64,000 nt of DNA from Actinomycetota bacterium. Lineage in GTDB: Bacteria > Actinomycetota > Nitriliruptoria > Nitriliruptorales > Nitriliruptoraceae. How positions within the stretch are numbered: the stretch's first letter is position 1; the number at the start of each line of letters is the position of its first letter. Positions 43,862 through 53,394 of the stretch are shown piece by piece. The stretch lies in the NCBI GenBank assembly GCA_019348135.1, contig JAHWJY010000003.1, positions 1-64,000 on the forward strand. The letters run 5' to 3'. Under the pieces are notes generated by a model that saw only the letters and a list, made by a program, of their open reading frames with translations, did not search any database and was not told the origin of the DNA. A program made the position numbers and the translations under genes.

Positions 43862-46012
43862 GTGCCCGAACCACGCCCCTCCTTCCGCCCGCTCGCACCG
43901 TGGCAGGCGCTGCTGGCCCTGCCGCTCGTGATCGCCCTGGCGGCGACGACGCTCGGGGTGCTGACGCTGCCGGCGCTCGCGACGGCGGACGGCGCCATCG
44001 GCACCGTCCGGGACGAGCTGCTCGACCTGCCCCCGTTGCCGGACGTCGTGGCGCCTGCCGAGCGCTCACGCATGTACGACAGCGGCGGCAACTTCATGGG
44101 CTACCTGGTCGGGGCCGAGAACCGCGACATCGTGCCCCTCGACCGCATACCCGAGCGGGTGCGGCAGGCGGTGATCGCCACCGAGGACGACACGTTCTAC
44201 GAGCACAACGGGGTCAACCGGGCCGCGATCATGCGGGCGATGATGACCAACGTCCAGTCGGGCGACATCGAGCAGGGTGCCTCGACCATCACCCAGCAGT
44301 ACGTCAAGAACGCGATGCTGTCGAACGCGCAGACCCTGGAGCGCAAGCTGCAGGAGGCCATCTACGCCACCCGGCTCGAGCGGGAGCTCAGCAAGGACGA
44401 GATCCTCGAGCGCTACCTGAACCTCGCCTACTTCGGGTCCGGGGCCTACGGGGTGGCCGCGGCCGCCGAGCGGTACTTCGGCGTGGGGATCGAGGACGTC
44501 ACGCTCGGCCAGGCGGCGATGCTGGCGGGCATGATCCGTCTGCCCGAGGTGAACAACCCGATCCGCTCGCCGGAGGCGGCGCTCGCCCGCCGGGACGTCG
44601 TGCTGCGGCAGATGCGGATCGCGGGCTTCATCACCCCCGAGGAGGAGCAGCAGGCCAGCACCGAGCGGTGGGACCCTGAGCGCGTGACCGAGCCGCCGGC
44701 CCCGCCGCACCCGTTCTTCGTCGAGTACGTGAAGAAGCTGCTGCTCGACCACCCCGCGCTGGGTGAGACGCGCCAGGAGCGGATCGACGCCGTCTTCGGC
44801 GGTGGGCTGCGGATCCACACGACGCTGGACCAGCGCATGCAGACGCTCGCGAACCAGGCCATCGCGGACCACCTGCAGGATCCCGTCGAACACCCGCTCG
44901 GGGGCCTGCTGTCCCTCGAGGCCGACAGCGGCCAGATCCGCACCATGGCGCTCGGCCCGAAGGAGTTCGGCAGCTGCGAGGAGCACCCGGACGACTGTCA
45001 CGTGACCAAGGTCAACCCCCTGGTCCCGGGCATGGGTGGCTCGGGACGCCAGGTCGGGTCCTCCATCAAGCCGATCGTCGACACGGCGGCGCTCGACGCC
45101 GGCTTGCGCACGAGCTTCTACACGAGCGTCCGGGACGGCAAGGAGATCCCCGGCTGCATCGACTACAAGGACGGCGAGAAGGGGCTGTACCGACCCGTCA
45201 ACTACAGCCCGACCGGCGGCAGCATGGACATGCCGGAGGCGCTGCGGCGGTCGAACAACGTCTACCACGCGACCGTCGTCGGCGAGATCGGGCCCCAGAC
45301 CGTCGGCGCGATGGCCAACCGGATGGGCATCGGGAGCGTGCCCGCCGACTACCCGCACTGCTCGATCGGCCTCGGAGCCATCGACGCGTTCCCCATCGAG
45401 ATGGCGTCCGCGTTCGCGACGCTCGCCAACGGCGGCGTCGCGTGCGTGCCGTACGCGATCACGGAGGTCACGGACGCGGACGGCAACGTGCTGATCGCGC
45501 GGGAGCCCAGCTGCGAGCGGGTGGTGGACCAGGAGATCGCGGACAAGCTGGTGACGATGATGCAGGCGGTCGTCGAGAGCGGGACCGCCACCGCTGCCCA
45601 GATCGGGCGTCCCGTGGCCGGCAAGACCGGTACCACCAACGACTTCAAGGACGCCTGGTTCGTCGGGTTCACGCCGCAGCTCGTGACGGCGGCCTGGGTC
45701 GGCTTCGAGATCCCCCGCGAGATGTACGGCGTGCTCGGGCACCGACGCGTCACCGGTGGCTCGATCCCGGCGCAGCTGTGGCACGACTACATGCTCCCGA
45801 CGATGGAGCCGTTCGAGGTCGAGGCGCTCCCGCGGGTCCCGCTCGACCGCTACACCCCGCCGAAGCCGAAGCCGAAGCCGCAACCGGCCGACGAGCCTCC
45901 GGACGAGCCTGCCGACCAGCCCGCCGACCCGCCGGCCGACGAGCCGCCGCCCGACGCCGGTGACGGCAACGGCGGCAACGGCGGCGGCAACGGTGACGGT
46001 GGCGGCGACTGA
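43862..46012 (+). CDS. Penicillin-binding protein (GT51 transglycosylase/transpeptidase) with low-complexity Pro/Asp/Gly tail
   Basis: VIATEDDTFYEHNGVNRAAIMRAMMTNVQSGDIEQGASTITQQYVKNA; GSSIKPIVDTAALD; GKTGTTNDFKDAWFVGFTPQLVTAAWVGF. Confidence 0.96.
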   Translation: MPEPRPSFRPLAPWQALLALPLVIALAATTLGVLTLPALATADGAIGTVRDELLDLPPLPDVVAPAERSRMYDSGGNFMGYLVGAENRDIVPLDRIPERVRQAVIATEDDTFYEHNGVNRAAIMRAMMTNVQSGDIEQGASTITQQYVKNAMLSNAQTLERKLQEAIYATRLERELSKDEILERYLNLAYFGSGAYGVAAAAERYFGVGIEDVTLGQAAMLAGMIRLPEVNNPIRSPEAALARRDVVLRQMRIAGFITPEEEQQASTERWDPERVTEPPAPPHPFFVEYVKKLLLDHPALGETRQERIDAVFGGGLRIHTTLDQRMQTLANQAIADHLQDPVEHPLGGLLSLEADSGQIRTMALGPKEFGSCEEHPDDCHVTKVNPLVPGMGGSGRQVGSSIKPIVDTAALDAGLRTSFYTSVRDGKEIPGCIDYKDGEKGLYRPVNYSPTGGSMDMPEALRRSNNVYHATVVGEIGPQTVGAMANRMGIGSVPADYPHCSIGLGAIDAFPIEMASAFATLANGGVACVPYAITEVTDADGNVLIAREPSCERVVDQEIADKLVTMMQAVVESGTATAAQIGRPVAGKTGTTNDFKDAWFVGFTPQLVTAAWVGFEIPREMYGVLGHRRVTGGSIPAQLWHDYMLPTMEPFEVEALPRVPLDRYTPPKPKPKPQPADEPPDEPADQPADPPADEPPPDAGDGNGGNGGGNGDGGGD

Positions 46013-46082
46013 CGAGGTGCGGGCGGGCTGCGCCGGGAGCCGGAGGGCTACCCTCCGGGACCGGCGCCCCTCGCGGCGTCCC

Positions 46083-46170
46083 GGAGGGTTGGCAGAGCGG
46101 ACGAATGCACTCGCCTTGAAAGCGAGCGACCCGCAAGGGTCCGGGGGTTCGAATCCCTCACCCTCCGCCA
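46083..46170 (+). tRNA. tRNA-Ser(UGA), CCA encoded
   Basis: GGAGGGT...CTCGC-CTTGAAA-GCGAG...GGTTCGAATCC...ACCCTCCGCCA; long variable arm. Confidence 0.96.
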
Positions 46171-46190
46171 CCGCCAGCGGGAGCTCGAGG

Positions 46191-46865
46191 GTGGGAACGA
46201 CACCGCGGATCCTCGTCGTCGAGGACGACCGGACGCTGCGTGACGCCATCGCGTCCGCGCTCCGGCACGAGGGCTACACGGTCCGCTCCACGGGCCGGTC
46301 CGGCAAGGCCGTCGAGCTCGCAACGTCCTTCCGGCCCGACCTCGCGGTCCTCGACGTCCGCTTCCCCGACGGGCCCGACGGGTTCGACCTCGCGCGGGCG
46401 CTGCGGGGCGGCTCCGACGCACCGATCGTGTTCGTGACCGCGGCGGAGACGCTCCAGGATCGCCTGACCGGCTTCGACGTGGGCGGCGACGACTACCTCG
46501 TGAAACCGTTCGCGATGCCCGAGCTGCTGGCGCGGGTGCGCGTCCTGCTGCGGCGGTCGGGCCGGGTCGCCTCCCAGACGCTGCAGCTCGGCGACCTCGT
46601 CATCGACGAGAGCGCGCGCACCGTGCTCCGCGGGGAGGCCGAGATCGAGCTGACCCCCACGGAGTTCGACCTGCTGGCCGCCTTCGCCCGGCGACCGGGC
46701 GTGGTGCTGTCGAAGGACCGGCTGCTCGCGCTCGTGTGGGACTTCGCCTCCTACGACGGCAACCTCGTCGAGGTCTACGTCAGCACCTTGCGACGCAAGC
46801 TCGAGGAGGCGGGACCGCGGGTGCTGCACACCGTCCGGGGCGCCGGCTACGTGCTCCGCGCGTGA
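46191..46865 (+). CDS. OmpR/PhoB-family response regulator
   Basis: RILVVEDDRTLRDAIASALRHEGYTV...GGDDYLVKPFAMPELLARVRVLLRR...LTPTEFDLLAAFARRPGVVLSKDRLLALVW. Confidence 0.96.
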   Translation: MGTTPRILVVEDDRTLRDAIASALRHEGYTVRSTGRSGKAVELATSFRPDLAVLDVRFPDGPDGFDLARALRGGSDAPIVFVTAAETLQDRLTGFDVGGDDYLVKPFAMPELLARVRVLLRRSGRVASQTLQLGDLVIDESARTVLRGEAEIELTPTEFDLLAAFARRPGVVLSKDRLLALVWDFASYDGNLVEVYVSTLRRKLEEAGPRVLHTVRGAGYVLRA

Positions 46866-48178
46866 ACCTCCTCGCGCCCCTCCGCCCCACCTCGCTCCGG
46901 CGGCGGGTCACCCTGAGCGGCGTCGCGATCGTCACCACGCTCGTCCTCGCGTTCGACGTCGTCGTGTACCTGAGCCTGCGGGACCTGATGCTGTCGAACC
47001 TCGAGGACGTGCTCGACGCCCGCGAGCAGCTCGCACGCGAGCTCCTCGCCGAGGTCGGTCCGCTGCCCCCCGAGGAGGTGTCCCGACGTCTCGACGAGGT
47101 CGGGCTCCGCTCGGTCATCCGGACGGTCCCGGGAGCGGTCTTCTCGAGCGAGGGCGCACCCGCGTTCGACCGCCTCCCCGCCGAGGTCGAGGACGACGGC
47201 CCCTACGCGTGGCGGGAGTTCCGCCTGCAGGACGGCAGCCAGCTGTTCATCCTGACGTCCCGCGGCGGTACCGACGCCACCCTGAACCGTCTGCTGTTCC
47301 TGGAGATCGTCGGGACCGTCACGCTCGTCGCGCTCGCCTACGCGCTCCTCGACCGTGCCTCCGCGGTCGTGCTGCGGCCGGTGCGGGACGTGGCGGGAAC
47401 GGCGCGACGGATCGCCGACGGACGCATCCAGGAGCGGCTCCCCCTGCGCGACGACGACCTCGAGCTCGCCGACATGGTCTCGGCCTTCAACGGCATGCTC
47501 GACGAGCTGGAGGACGCGCTCGCGCACTCCCAGGCGGCCGAGGCGACGAGCCGGCGCTTCCTCGCGGACGCCGCCCACCAGCTGCGCAACCCCGTGGCCG
47601 GCATCCGCGCCACGGTCGCGTCGCTGCTGCGGTCCGACGACCCCGGCGAGCGCGACCGCCTGACCGACGCCCTGGCCCGCGAGGTCGCCAGGGTCTCGCG
47701 GCTGCTGTCCTCGTTGCTGCGCGTGGCCCGACTCGACAGCCTCGAGGCGCCGACGTTCCGGCCGACCCCCCTCGACGACATCGCCGCCGCGGTGGTGGAG
47801 CACCACCGGACGCTGGCGCCGCTGCACCGGTTCGACGTCCGGGCGGAGGGCGACTGCACGGCCGAGGTGGACGCCACGGCCGTGCACGAAGCGCTCTCCA
47901 ACCTCGTCGACAACGCGGCGCGCCACGCCGAGGGTCACGTCCGCGTCGAGGTCGCCGGGCAGGACGGGCACGTCGAGGTCGCGGTGGCGGACGACGGGCC
48001 CGGGGTCCCGGCGGCCGACGTGGGACCGATCTTCGACCGGTTCGTGACCCGGGACACCGCCGGCGGGTCCGGCCTCGGCCTGCCGATCGCGCGCGGCATC
48101 GCCGAGGCGCACGACGGCGACCTGTCGTACCGGGACGGTCGGTTCGTCCTGCGGCTGCCGCGGGTGCACCGGGCCTGA
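46862..48178 (+). CDS. Sensor histidine kinase (HAMP, HisKA, HATPase)
   Basis: FLADAAHQLRNPVAGIRATVASLL...NLVDNAARHAEGHVRVEV...DDGPGVPAADVGPIFDRFVTRDTAGGSGLGLPIARGI; GTGA overlap with preceding stop. Confidence 0.95.
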   Translation: MNLLAPLRPTSLRRRVTLSGVAIVTTLVLAFDVVVYLSLRDLMLSNLEDVLDAREQLARELLAEVGPLPPEEVSRRLDEVGLRSVIRTVPGAVFSSEGAPAFDRLPAEVEDDGPYAWREFRLQDGSQLFILTSRGGTDATLNRLLFLEIVGTVTLVALAYALLDRASAVVLRPVRDVAGTARRIADGRIQERLPLRDDDLELADMVSAFNGMLDELEDALAHSQAAEATSRRFLADAAHQLRNPVAGIRATVASLLRSDDPGERDRLTDALAREVARVSRLLSSLLRVARLDSLEAPTFRPTPLDDIAAAVVEHHRTLAPLHRFDVRAEGDCTAEVDATAVHEALSNLVDNAARHAEGHVRVEVAGQDGHVEVAVADDGPGVPAADVGPIFDRFVTRDTAGGSGLGLPIARGIAEAHDGDLSYRDGRFVLRLPRVHRA

Positions 48179-48354
48179 GAGTTCGCTGAGAGCCGGACCG
48201 AACGGCCACCCGACGATCCATGTGGGAGGGGCCCGGGAACGGCTGCCAGACGCCCCTTCCGACGCTCGCCCTGGCCGTCCGGCGGGGCTCGCCGGCGGTT
48301 GCACGCCCTCCCGGAGCCCGACACGGTCACGTCACCCGACCGAGGAGATCGAAC

Positions 48355-48540
48355 ATGAAGATCCGCTCCGCGTTCCCCGTCCTGATCGTCGCCGGTGGCC
48401 TCGCCTTCGGCATGGCGGCCTGTGAGGCCGAGGACGGCGGCGGCACGTCCCCGGGCCTCGAGGCACCGGCCGAGGACGGCGCCGGCACGGACCCGCTGGC
48501 GCCGGCGACGACCGAGGACGCGGGCCTCGGGGAGGGCTGA
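48355..48540 (+). CDS. Small acidic putative lipoprotein
   Basis: 61 aa MKIRSAFPVLIVAGGLAFGMAACEAEDGGGTSPG...; lipobox-like GMAAC; RBS GAGGAG. Confidence 0.55.
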   Translation: MKIRSAFPVLIVAGGLAFGMAACEAEDGGGTSPGLEAPAEDGAGTDPLAPATTEDAGLGEG

Positions 48541-48591
48541 CCGCCCTTTCCCCCCGTTCGCCCCTCCGGCACGGCACACTCGGGACCGTCC

Positions 48592-50394
48592 GTGGCAACG
48601 GACGGTCCCGAGGTGGCGGGTCGGAGGGGTGTCGTGCGTTCGGAGGCGTGGCACCCGCCGGACCCCACGCGCCTCGCGCGGATGGGCGGCATCGCCACGG
48701 TGCTGGTGCTGCCCGTGCTGGTGCTCGACGCCGCCTGGCACGACGTCGCGTTGACGGCCGGGCTCGTCGGCGCGCTCGCCGTCATCGCTCTGTCGGCGGC
48801 GCTGATCGTCACGGTGGTGGCGCTCCAGCGTCGGCGCTCGGTGAGCGACGGCATCGCGACGTCCACCTTCTACGTGTGGAACGCGCTGGCGATGACGGCC
48901 CTGACGGCCTTCGTGGTCGCGGTCGGGGGCGATCCCCGGCGGTACGGCATCCTGTACGGCCTCGTGATGGGGCTGGGCGCGGCGCTGTTCCCCGCCCGGG
49001 GGCAGCTGATCCTGCAGCCCGTCGCCATCGGGAGCTACGCCGTCGTGCTCCTCGCCTCCGATCTCGCGCCGTCCGAGGTCGGGGTCCAGCTCGCCCTCGT
49101 GGCGACGGTGTCGTGGATGCTGATCGAGGGCGCCATCCGGGCGCGGTCCTCCTGGCTGGCCGAGCAGGAGGCGCGCACGGCCGCCGACCGTCAGGCGGGT
49201 CTGGCCAGCGCCCTGACGCGCCTGACGACCCTCGATCCCGACGAGCTGATGGACCGCATCGCGGACGCGGTGGTCGGGCTCGGCTTCGAGCTCGCCACCA
49301 TCGCGGTCCTGCGTGACGGCTACCTCGTCCCGGCCCGCCACCGCGGGTTCGCACCCGGCGCCGAGCCCTACGGCATCCCGGCCGACCGGGGACTGGCCGG
49401 GCGCGCCATGAGCGAGCGGCGGACGATCACCGTGGGCGACTACCTCGACTTCGAGGGCCGGCTCCCGGGCCGCGACGGCGTCCGTGCGACCGTCGCGGTG
49501 CCGTTGACGCACGGCGACGATGTCGTGGGGGCGCTCATCGGGTCGCGGTCGGCGCCCGGGGGGCCCGACCCCCGCGAGGTCGAGGCGCTCGAGGTCCTCG
49601 CGACGCACGCCGGCCACGCGCTCGTCAACGCCCGTCGCTTCGAGTCCGAGCAGCGCGCCGTGGCGCGCCTGACGGAGCTCGAGGTGATGAAGTCCGACTT
49701 CGTCTCGAACGTCTCGCACGAGCTGCGGACCCCCCTGACGGTGATCCACGGCGTCGGCGAGACCCTCGCGGCGCACGGGGAGGCGCTCGGCGACGACCGC
49801 CGCCGCGACCTGCTCGCCCGCCTCAACGCCAACAGCGCGCGGCTGTCCGCCATGATCTCCACGCTGCTCGACTTCTCGCGGTTCGAGTCGGGCAACGCCG
49901 AGATCTCGCCGGCGCCGGTGCCGCTCCGGCACGTGCTCGAGGGGCTGATCGCCCGACTGGCCCCACTCCTCGAGCACCACGAGGTCACCACGGACGTGGC
50001 GGACGAGGCCGTGATCGTCGATCCCCGGTTGTTCGAGCACGTGGTCGAGAACCTGCTCAGCAACGCGCTGCGGCACACGCCGCCGGGGACGCGCGTGTGC
50101 CTCCGAGCGGTCCCCGAGGGTGGTGTCGCCCGCATCTCCGTGCGCGACGAGGGGCCGGGCATCGCGACCGAGGACCTCGCCCGGATCACGGAGCGCTTCT
50201 ACCGCGGCGGGCCGGCGGGCACGCGCCCCGCGGGCGGCGTGGGGCTCGGGCTCGCGCTGTGCGAGCAGATCCTCGCGGCCCACGGCACGTCCCTGACGGT
50301 GCGCTCCGAGGAGGGCGTCGGCACCGAGTTCAGCTTCGTGCTGCCGCTCGCCGTCCCGGCCCCCGTCCGGGGCGCGGGATCAGGTGTGGTCTGA
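48592..50394 (+). CDS. Orphan membrane sensor histidine kinase with GAF domain
   Basis: N-terminal TM segments; GAF-like ALTRLTTLDPDELMDRIADAVVGLGFELATIAVLRDG; FVSNVSHELRTPLTVIHGVGETL; HATPase. Confidence 0.92.
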   Translation: MATDGPEVAGRRGVVRSEAWHPPDPTRLARMGGIATVLVLPVLVLDAAWHDVALTAGLVGALAVIALSAALIVTVVALQRRRSVSDGIATSTFYVWNALAMTALTAFVVAVGGDPRRYGILYGLVMGLGAALFPARGQLILQPVAIGSYAVVLLASDLAPSEVGVQLALVATVSWMLIEGAIRARSSWLAEQEARTAADRQAGLASALTRLTTLDPDELMDRIADAVVGLGFELATIAVLRDGYLVPARHRGFAPGAEPYGIPADRGLAGRAMSERRTITVGDYLDFEGRLPGRDGVRATVAVPLTHGDDVVGALIGSRSAPGGPDPREVEALEVLATHAGHALVNARRFESEQRAVARLTELEVMKSDFVSNVSHELRTPLTVIHGVGETLAAHGEALGDDRRRDLLARLNANSARLSAMISTLLDFSRFESGNAEISPAPVPLRHVLEGLIARLAPLLEHHEVTTDVADEAVIVDPRLFEHVVENLLSNALRHTPPGTRVCLRAVPEGGVARISVRDEGPGIATEDLARITERFYRGGPAGTRPAGGVGLGLALCEQILAAHGTSLTVRSEEGVGTEFSFVLPLAVPAPVRGAGSGVV

Positions 50395-51315
50395 CCCGTC
50401 CGGGGGCGACGCGGCGGGCCGCACCGTGGGCCACATCTTCTCGATCTCCGCGTTCAGCTCCGCGCCCAGGAGCACCGCGAAGGCGCTGACGTAGAGCCAC
50501 AGCATCAGCACCAGGGGCCCGGCGATCGGCTCGTAGATCGACCGCGCCGAGATGGTGCGGTTGGCGTAGGCACGCAGGGCCATCGACCCCAGGAACCACA
50601 GGATCATCGCGAGCGCGGCGCCCGGGAGGTCGCGGTGCCACGGGGTCCACCACGGGGCGACGAAGTGGTACAGCGAGGCGATGAGGAACCACGCCAGGAT
50701 CCCGGCGACGGGCCAGTAGAGGATCCGGTAGAGGTCGGCGAAGCCGAGGTCGACCCCCACCGTCGCGACGATCGTCCCCCCGAAGTCCGGTCCCGCCACG
50801 ATGATCGGCAGCAGCACCAGCCCCAGGAGCATCCCGACCAGGGTGAGACCGAGCCCCCACAGGCGCTGCTGCCAGGCGGGCCGGGTTGCCTCGAGGTCGT
50901 ACGCGACCGTGATCGCGGTGGCGACGACGCGCAGTGCCCGTGACGCCACCAGCACGGTGATGACGAAGCCGATCGTGGCGATCCCACCCCCGCCTTCACT
51001 GAAGATCCGGCGCACCGTGGGCTCGACGGTGGACTCGACCGTCTGACGGTTCAGCACCTCGCCGGCGAGCGCGACCGTGCGCTCCGTCACCCGGGTGGGG
51101 AGGTCGACCTCGAGCACCGGATCGAGCGCGCCGAGCGTGCCGAAGATGGCGAGGAGCAGCGGCGGGAGGGTGAGGAGGACGAAGAACGCCACCTCCGCCG
51201 CGAGGCCCGGCAGGCGGTCGTCGCCGGCATCCACCACCGTGCGCACGGTGAGCTCGACCCCGGGGCGCAGTCGCGCCGGGGCCCGGTCGATGATCCGTTC
51301 GGCGACGCGGTGCAC
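50380..51315 (-). CDS. YihY/BrkB family membrane protein
   Basis: DRLPGLAAEVAFFVLLTLPPLLLAIFGTLGALDP...PWWTPWHRDLPGAALAMILWFLGSMALRAYANR...AGPLVLMLWLYVSAFAVLLGAELNAEIEK. Confidence 0.93.
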   Translation of the reverse strand: MHRVAERIIDRAPARLRPGVELTVRTVVDAGDDRLPGLAAEVAFFVLLTLPPLLLAIFGTLGALDPVLEVDLPTRVTERTVALAGEVLNRQTVESTVEPTVRRIFSEGGGGIATIGFVITVLVASRALRVVATAITVAYDLEATRPAWQQRLWGLGLTLVGMLLGLVLLPIIVAGPDFGGTIVATVGVDLGFADLYRILYWPVAGILAWFLIASLYHFVAPWWTPWHRDLPGAALAMILWFLGSMALRAYANRTISARSIYEPIAGPLVLMLWLYVSAFAVLLGAELNAEIEKMWPTVRPAASPPDGSDHT

Positions 51316-51413
51316 GGGCGCGAGGCTACGCGCCGCGGCCTGCCACCGTTCGCGCCCCTGGGGCCCCGCTGCTACCCTCCGCGCCCGCGCGCCGTTCGCG
51401 GTTCGCGGCGCCT

Positions 51414-51504
51414 GGAGGCATCGCCTAGCCTGGTCTATGGCGCGGGATTGCTAATCCCGTTGGGGGTATACACCCCCTCGAGGGTTCGAATCCCTCTGCC
51501 TCCG
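51414..51504 (+). tRNA. tRNA-Ser(GCU)
   Basis: GGAGGCATCGCCTAGCCTGG...GCGGGAT-TGCTAAT-CCCG...GGGTTCGAATCCCTCTGCCTCCG; long variable arm. Confidence 0.94.
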
Positions 51505-51516
51505 CTCGTACCACTC

Positions 51517-51591
51517 GCGCGGGTAGCTCAGTCCGGATAGAGCACCTGACTACGGATCAGGCGGCCGGGGGTTCGAATCCCTCCCCGCGCG
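51517..51591 (+). tRNA. tRNA-Arg(ACG)
   Basis: GCGCGGGTAGCTCAGTCCGGATAGAGC-ACCTGA-CTACGGA-TCAGG...GGGTTCGAATCCCTCCCCGCGC; anticodon ACG. Confidence 0.95.
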
Positions 51592-51597
51592 CGACCC

Positions 51598-51645
51598 ACG
51601 GAACCCCGGTAGACGCCTCCAGCAGGCGATCGTCCGGGGTTCCGT
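51598..51645 (+). terminator. Hairpin terminator after tRNA-Arg
   Basis: ACGGAACCCCGG...CCGGGGTTCCGT 12-bp stem with inner GCCT/AGGC pairing. Confidence 0.7.
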
Positions 51646-51858
51646 CGTTCCGACACAGGATGATCCGTCCGGAACGGGACGGGGATGCTGTGGACCGACG
51701 CCCGTCATGTCAGGCTGAGCCGTTGGCTGCATCGCCGGAGGCTGATGCCACGTGCCGGATGGCTCACGGGTCGACACGCCACGCCCGCGAGCACGGCCCG
51801 GGCGCAACGACCCCGAGCTCGTGTCCGGCAGGTTCGGGCGCTCTTGACAGCGGCGAGG

Positions 51859-51897
51859 TGTCATGACAGCGTGGCGAAGTCATCATATGACATATGA
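51859..51897 (+). promoter_or_regulatory. Candidate GntR operator/promoter region of the downstream ten-gene operon
   Basis: Palindrome TGTCATGACA (51859-51868) and perfect 7-1-7 palindrome TCATATG-A-CATATGA (51883-51897), in an unusually AT-rich patch; possible -35 ATGACA/-10 TATGAC pair overlaps it; RBS GGAGGG then GTG at 51910. Confidence 0.6.
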
Positions 51898-51909
51898 CTC
51901 GGAGGGCGA

Positions 51910-53394
51910 GTGGGGATCGTCATCGGCTGCGACATCGGCACCCAGAGCGTCAAGGGGGTGGCGATGGACGAAGATGGCCGGATCGTGGGCGAGGCCTCCG
52001 TCGCGTACGGAACGCGCTTCCCGCAGGAAGCCCACGCTGAACAGGATCTGGACACCTGGCGGCTGGCGACGGTCGACGTGCTCGCGGACCTGGGTCGACA
52101 GGTCGGCGCTCGACGGCCTGAGGTGTCACATGTCGCGATCGACGCGCAGGTCGACGGCATCGTCGGCGTCTCGGCTGACCTGTCCCCCAGGACGCCCGCC
52201 CTCATCTGGCTCGACCGGCGTGCGGTCTCGGAGCGGGCGAGGCTGGAGGAGGCGGTCGGTTCCAGGCGCATCGCCGAGCTGACCGGTCTCAACCCGGACA
52301 GCTCGCACGGCGCTCCCAAGATCATGTGGCTGCGCTCCCGCCACGGTGCGGACGTCCGCTGGTGGCTGTCACCCTGTTCCGCGGTCGTTGCGGGACTCAC
52401 CGGCGAAGTGGTGCAGGACCACGCCAACGCCTCGTCGACCATGCTCTACGACGTCCGACGGCGCGAGTGGGCGGCGGAGATGCTGGCCGCCGCGGACATC
52501 GAGCCAGCCAGCCTCGCAGAGATCCGCGAGGCCACGGACACCGCGGGCGTGCTGCGCAGCGACATCGCCGCGGCGACGGGCTTGCCAGCGGGATGCGCGG
52601 TCCTGGTGGGGACCGGTGACGATCACGCGGCGGCGGTCTCCGCAGGGGGCACACGGCCGGGGGTCGTGGTCGATATCACGGGGACGGCGGAACCGGTCGG
52701 CGTGTCGTGCGCCAGCCCCGTGTTCGATCCGGAGCGGCTCGTGGAGACACACGCCCACGCCGTGGCGGGAGCGTGGTTCTTCCAGCACCCGGGGATCGTC
52801 TCCGGTGGCTCCGTCCTCTGGATCGCCGAGGTCTTGGCCGTCGACCAGTCGGCGGTCTTCACCCTGGCGGCGGACGCTCCGCCCGCGTCGCGTGGCTTGC
52901 TCTTCCTGCCGGCTCTGTGCGGCTCGATGTCGCCGCGCTGGAACGAGTGCGCCCGTGGTGCGCTCACGGGCGCTTCCATGAACCACAAACGGCCCGAGAT
53001 CGCTCGAGCGGTCCTCGAGGGCTGCACGTTCGCTCTCCGGGACATCCTGGACCGCATCCAGGCGCTGACCGGCAACGTCCACGAGTTGCGTGCGACGGGT
53101 GGCGGCGCTCGTAGCGACCTGTGGTTGCAGATGAAGTCGGATATCACCGGACGGGTCGTACGACGGGTCGCCGGCGCGGGACCTGCCGCCGGAGCGGCAT
53201 GTCTCGCAGCAGTCGCCGCTGGCTGGTTCTCCGACATCCCCGAGGCTTCCGACGAGTTGGTCGTGCTCGAGACGCGGTCGTTCGATCCGGATCCCGCAGC
53301 GGCAGCGGTCTACGAGGATGCCTACGGCCGCTACCGCGACATGTTCGACGCCCTCGAGCCGACCTTCGCGTCGGGCGGGAGTGAGCGACGATGA
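51910..53394 (+). CDS. FGGY-family carbohydrate kinase (xylulokinase-like)
   Basis: IGCDIGTQSVKGVAMDEDGRIVGEASVAYGTRFPQEAHAEQDLDTW...GTGDDHAAAVSAGG...ATGGGARSDLWLQMKSDITGRVVRR. Confidence 0.93.
   Translation: MGIVIGCDIGTQSVKGVAMDEDGRIVGEASVAYGTRFPQEAHAEQDLDTWRLATVDVLADLGRQVGARRPEVSHVAIDAQVDGIVGVSADLSPRTPALIWLDRRAVSERARLEEAVGSRRIAELTGLNPDSSHGAPKIMWLRSRHGADVRWWLSPCSAVVAGLTGEVVQDHANASSTMLYDVRRREWAAEMLAAADIEPASLAEIREATDTAGVLRSDIAAATGLPAGCAVLVGTGDDHAAAVSAGGTRPGVVVDITGTAEPVGVSCASPVFDPERLVETHAHAVAGAWFFQHPGIVSGGSVLWIAEVLAVDQSAVFTLAADAPPASRGLLFLPALCGSMSPRWNECARGALTGASMNHKRPEIARAVLEGCTFALRDILDRIQALTGNVHELRATGGGARSDLWLQMKSDITGRVVRRVAGAGPAAGAACLAAVAAGWFSDIPEASDELVVLETRSFDPDPAAAAVYEDAYGRYRDMFDALEPTFASGGSERR

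Noticed and set aside
45756-46190. N-terminal extension of the response regulator ORF across the tRNA-Ser gene
   Set aside because: LALKASDPQGSGGSNPSPSAT is the spurious translation of tRNA-Ser; real start is GTG at 46191.
51550-51864. 104-aa minus ORF after tRNA-Arg
   Set aside because: Its C-terminus (AGRDSNPRPPDP) is antisense tRNA translation; no independent support.
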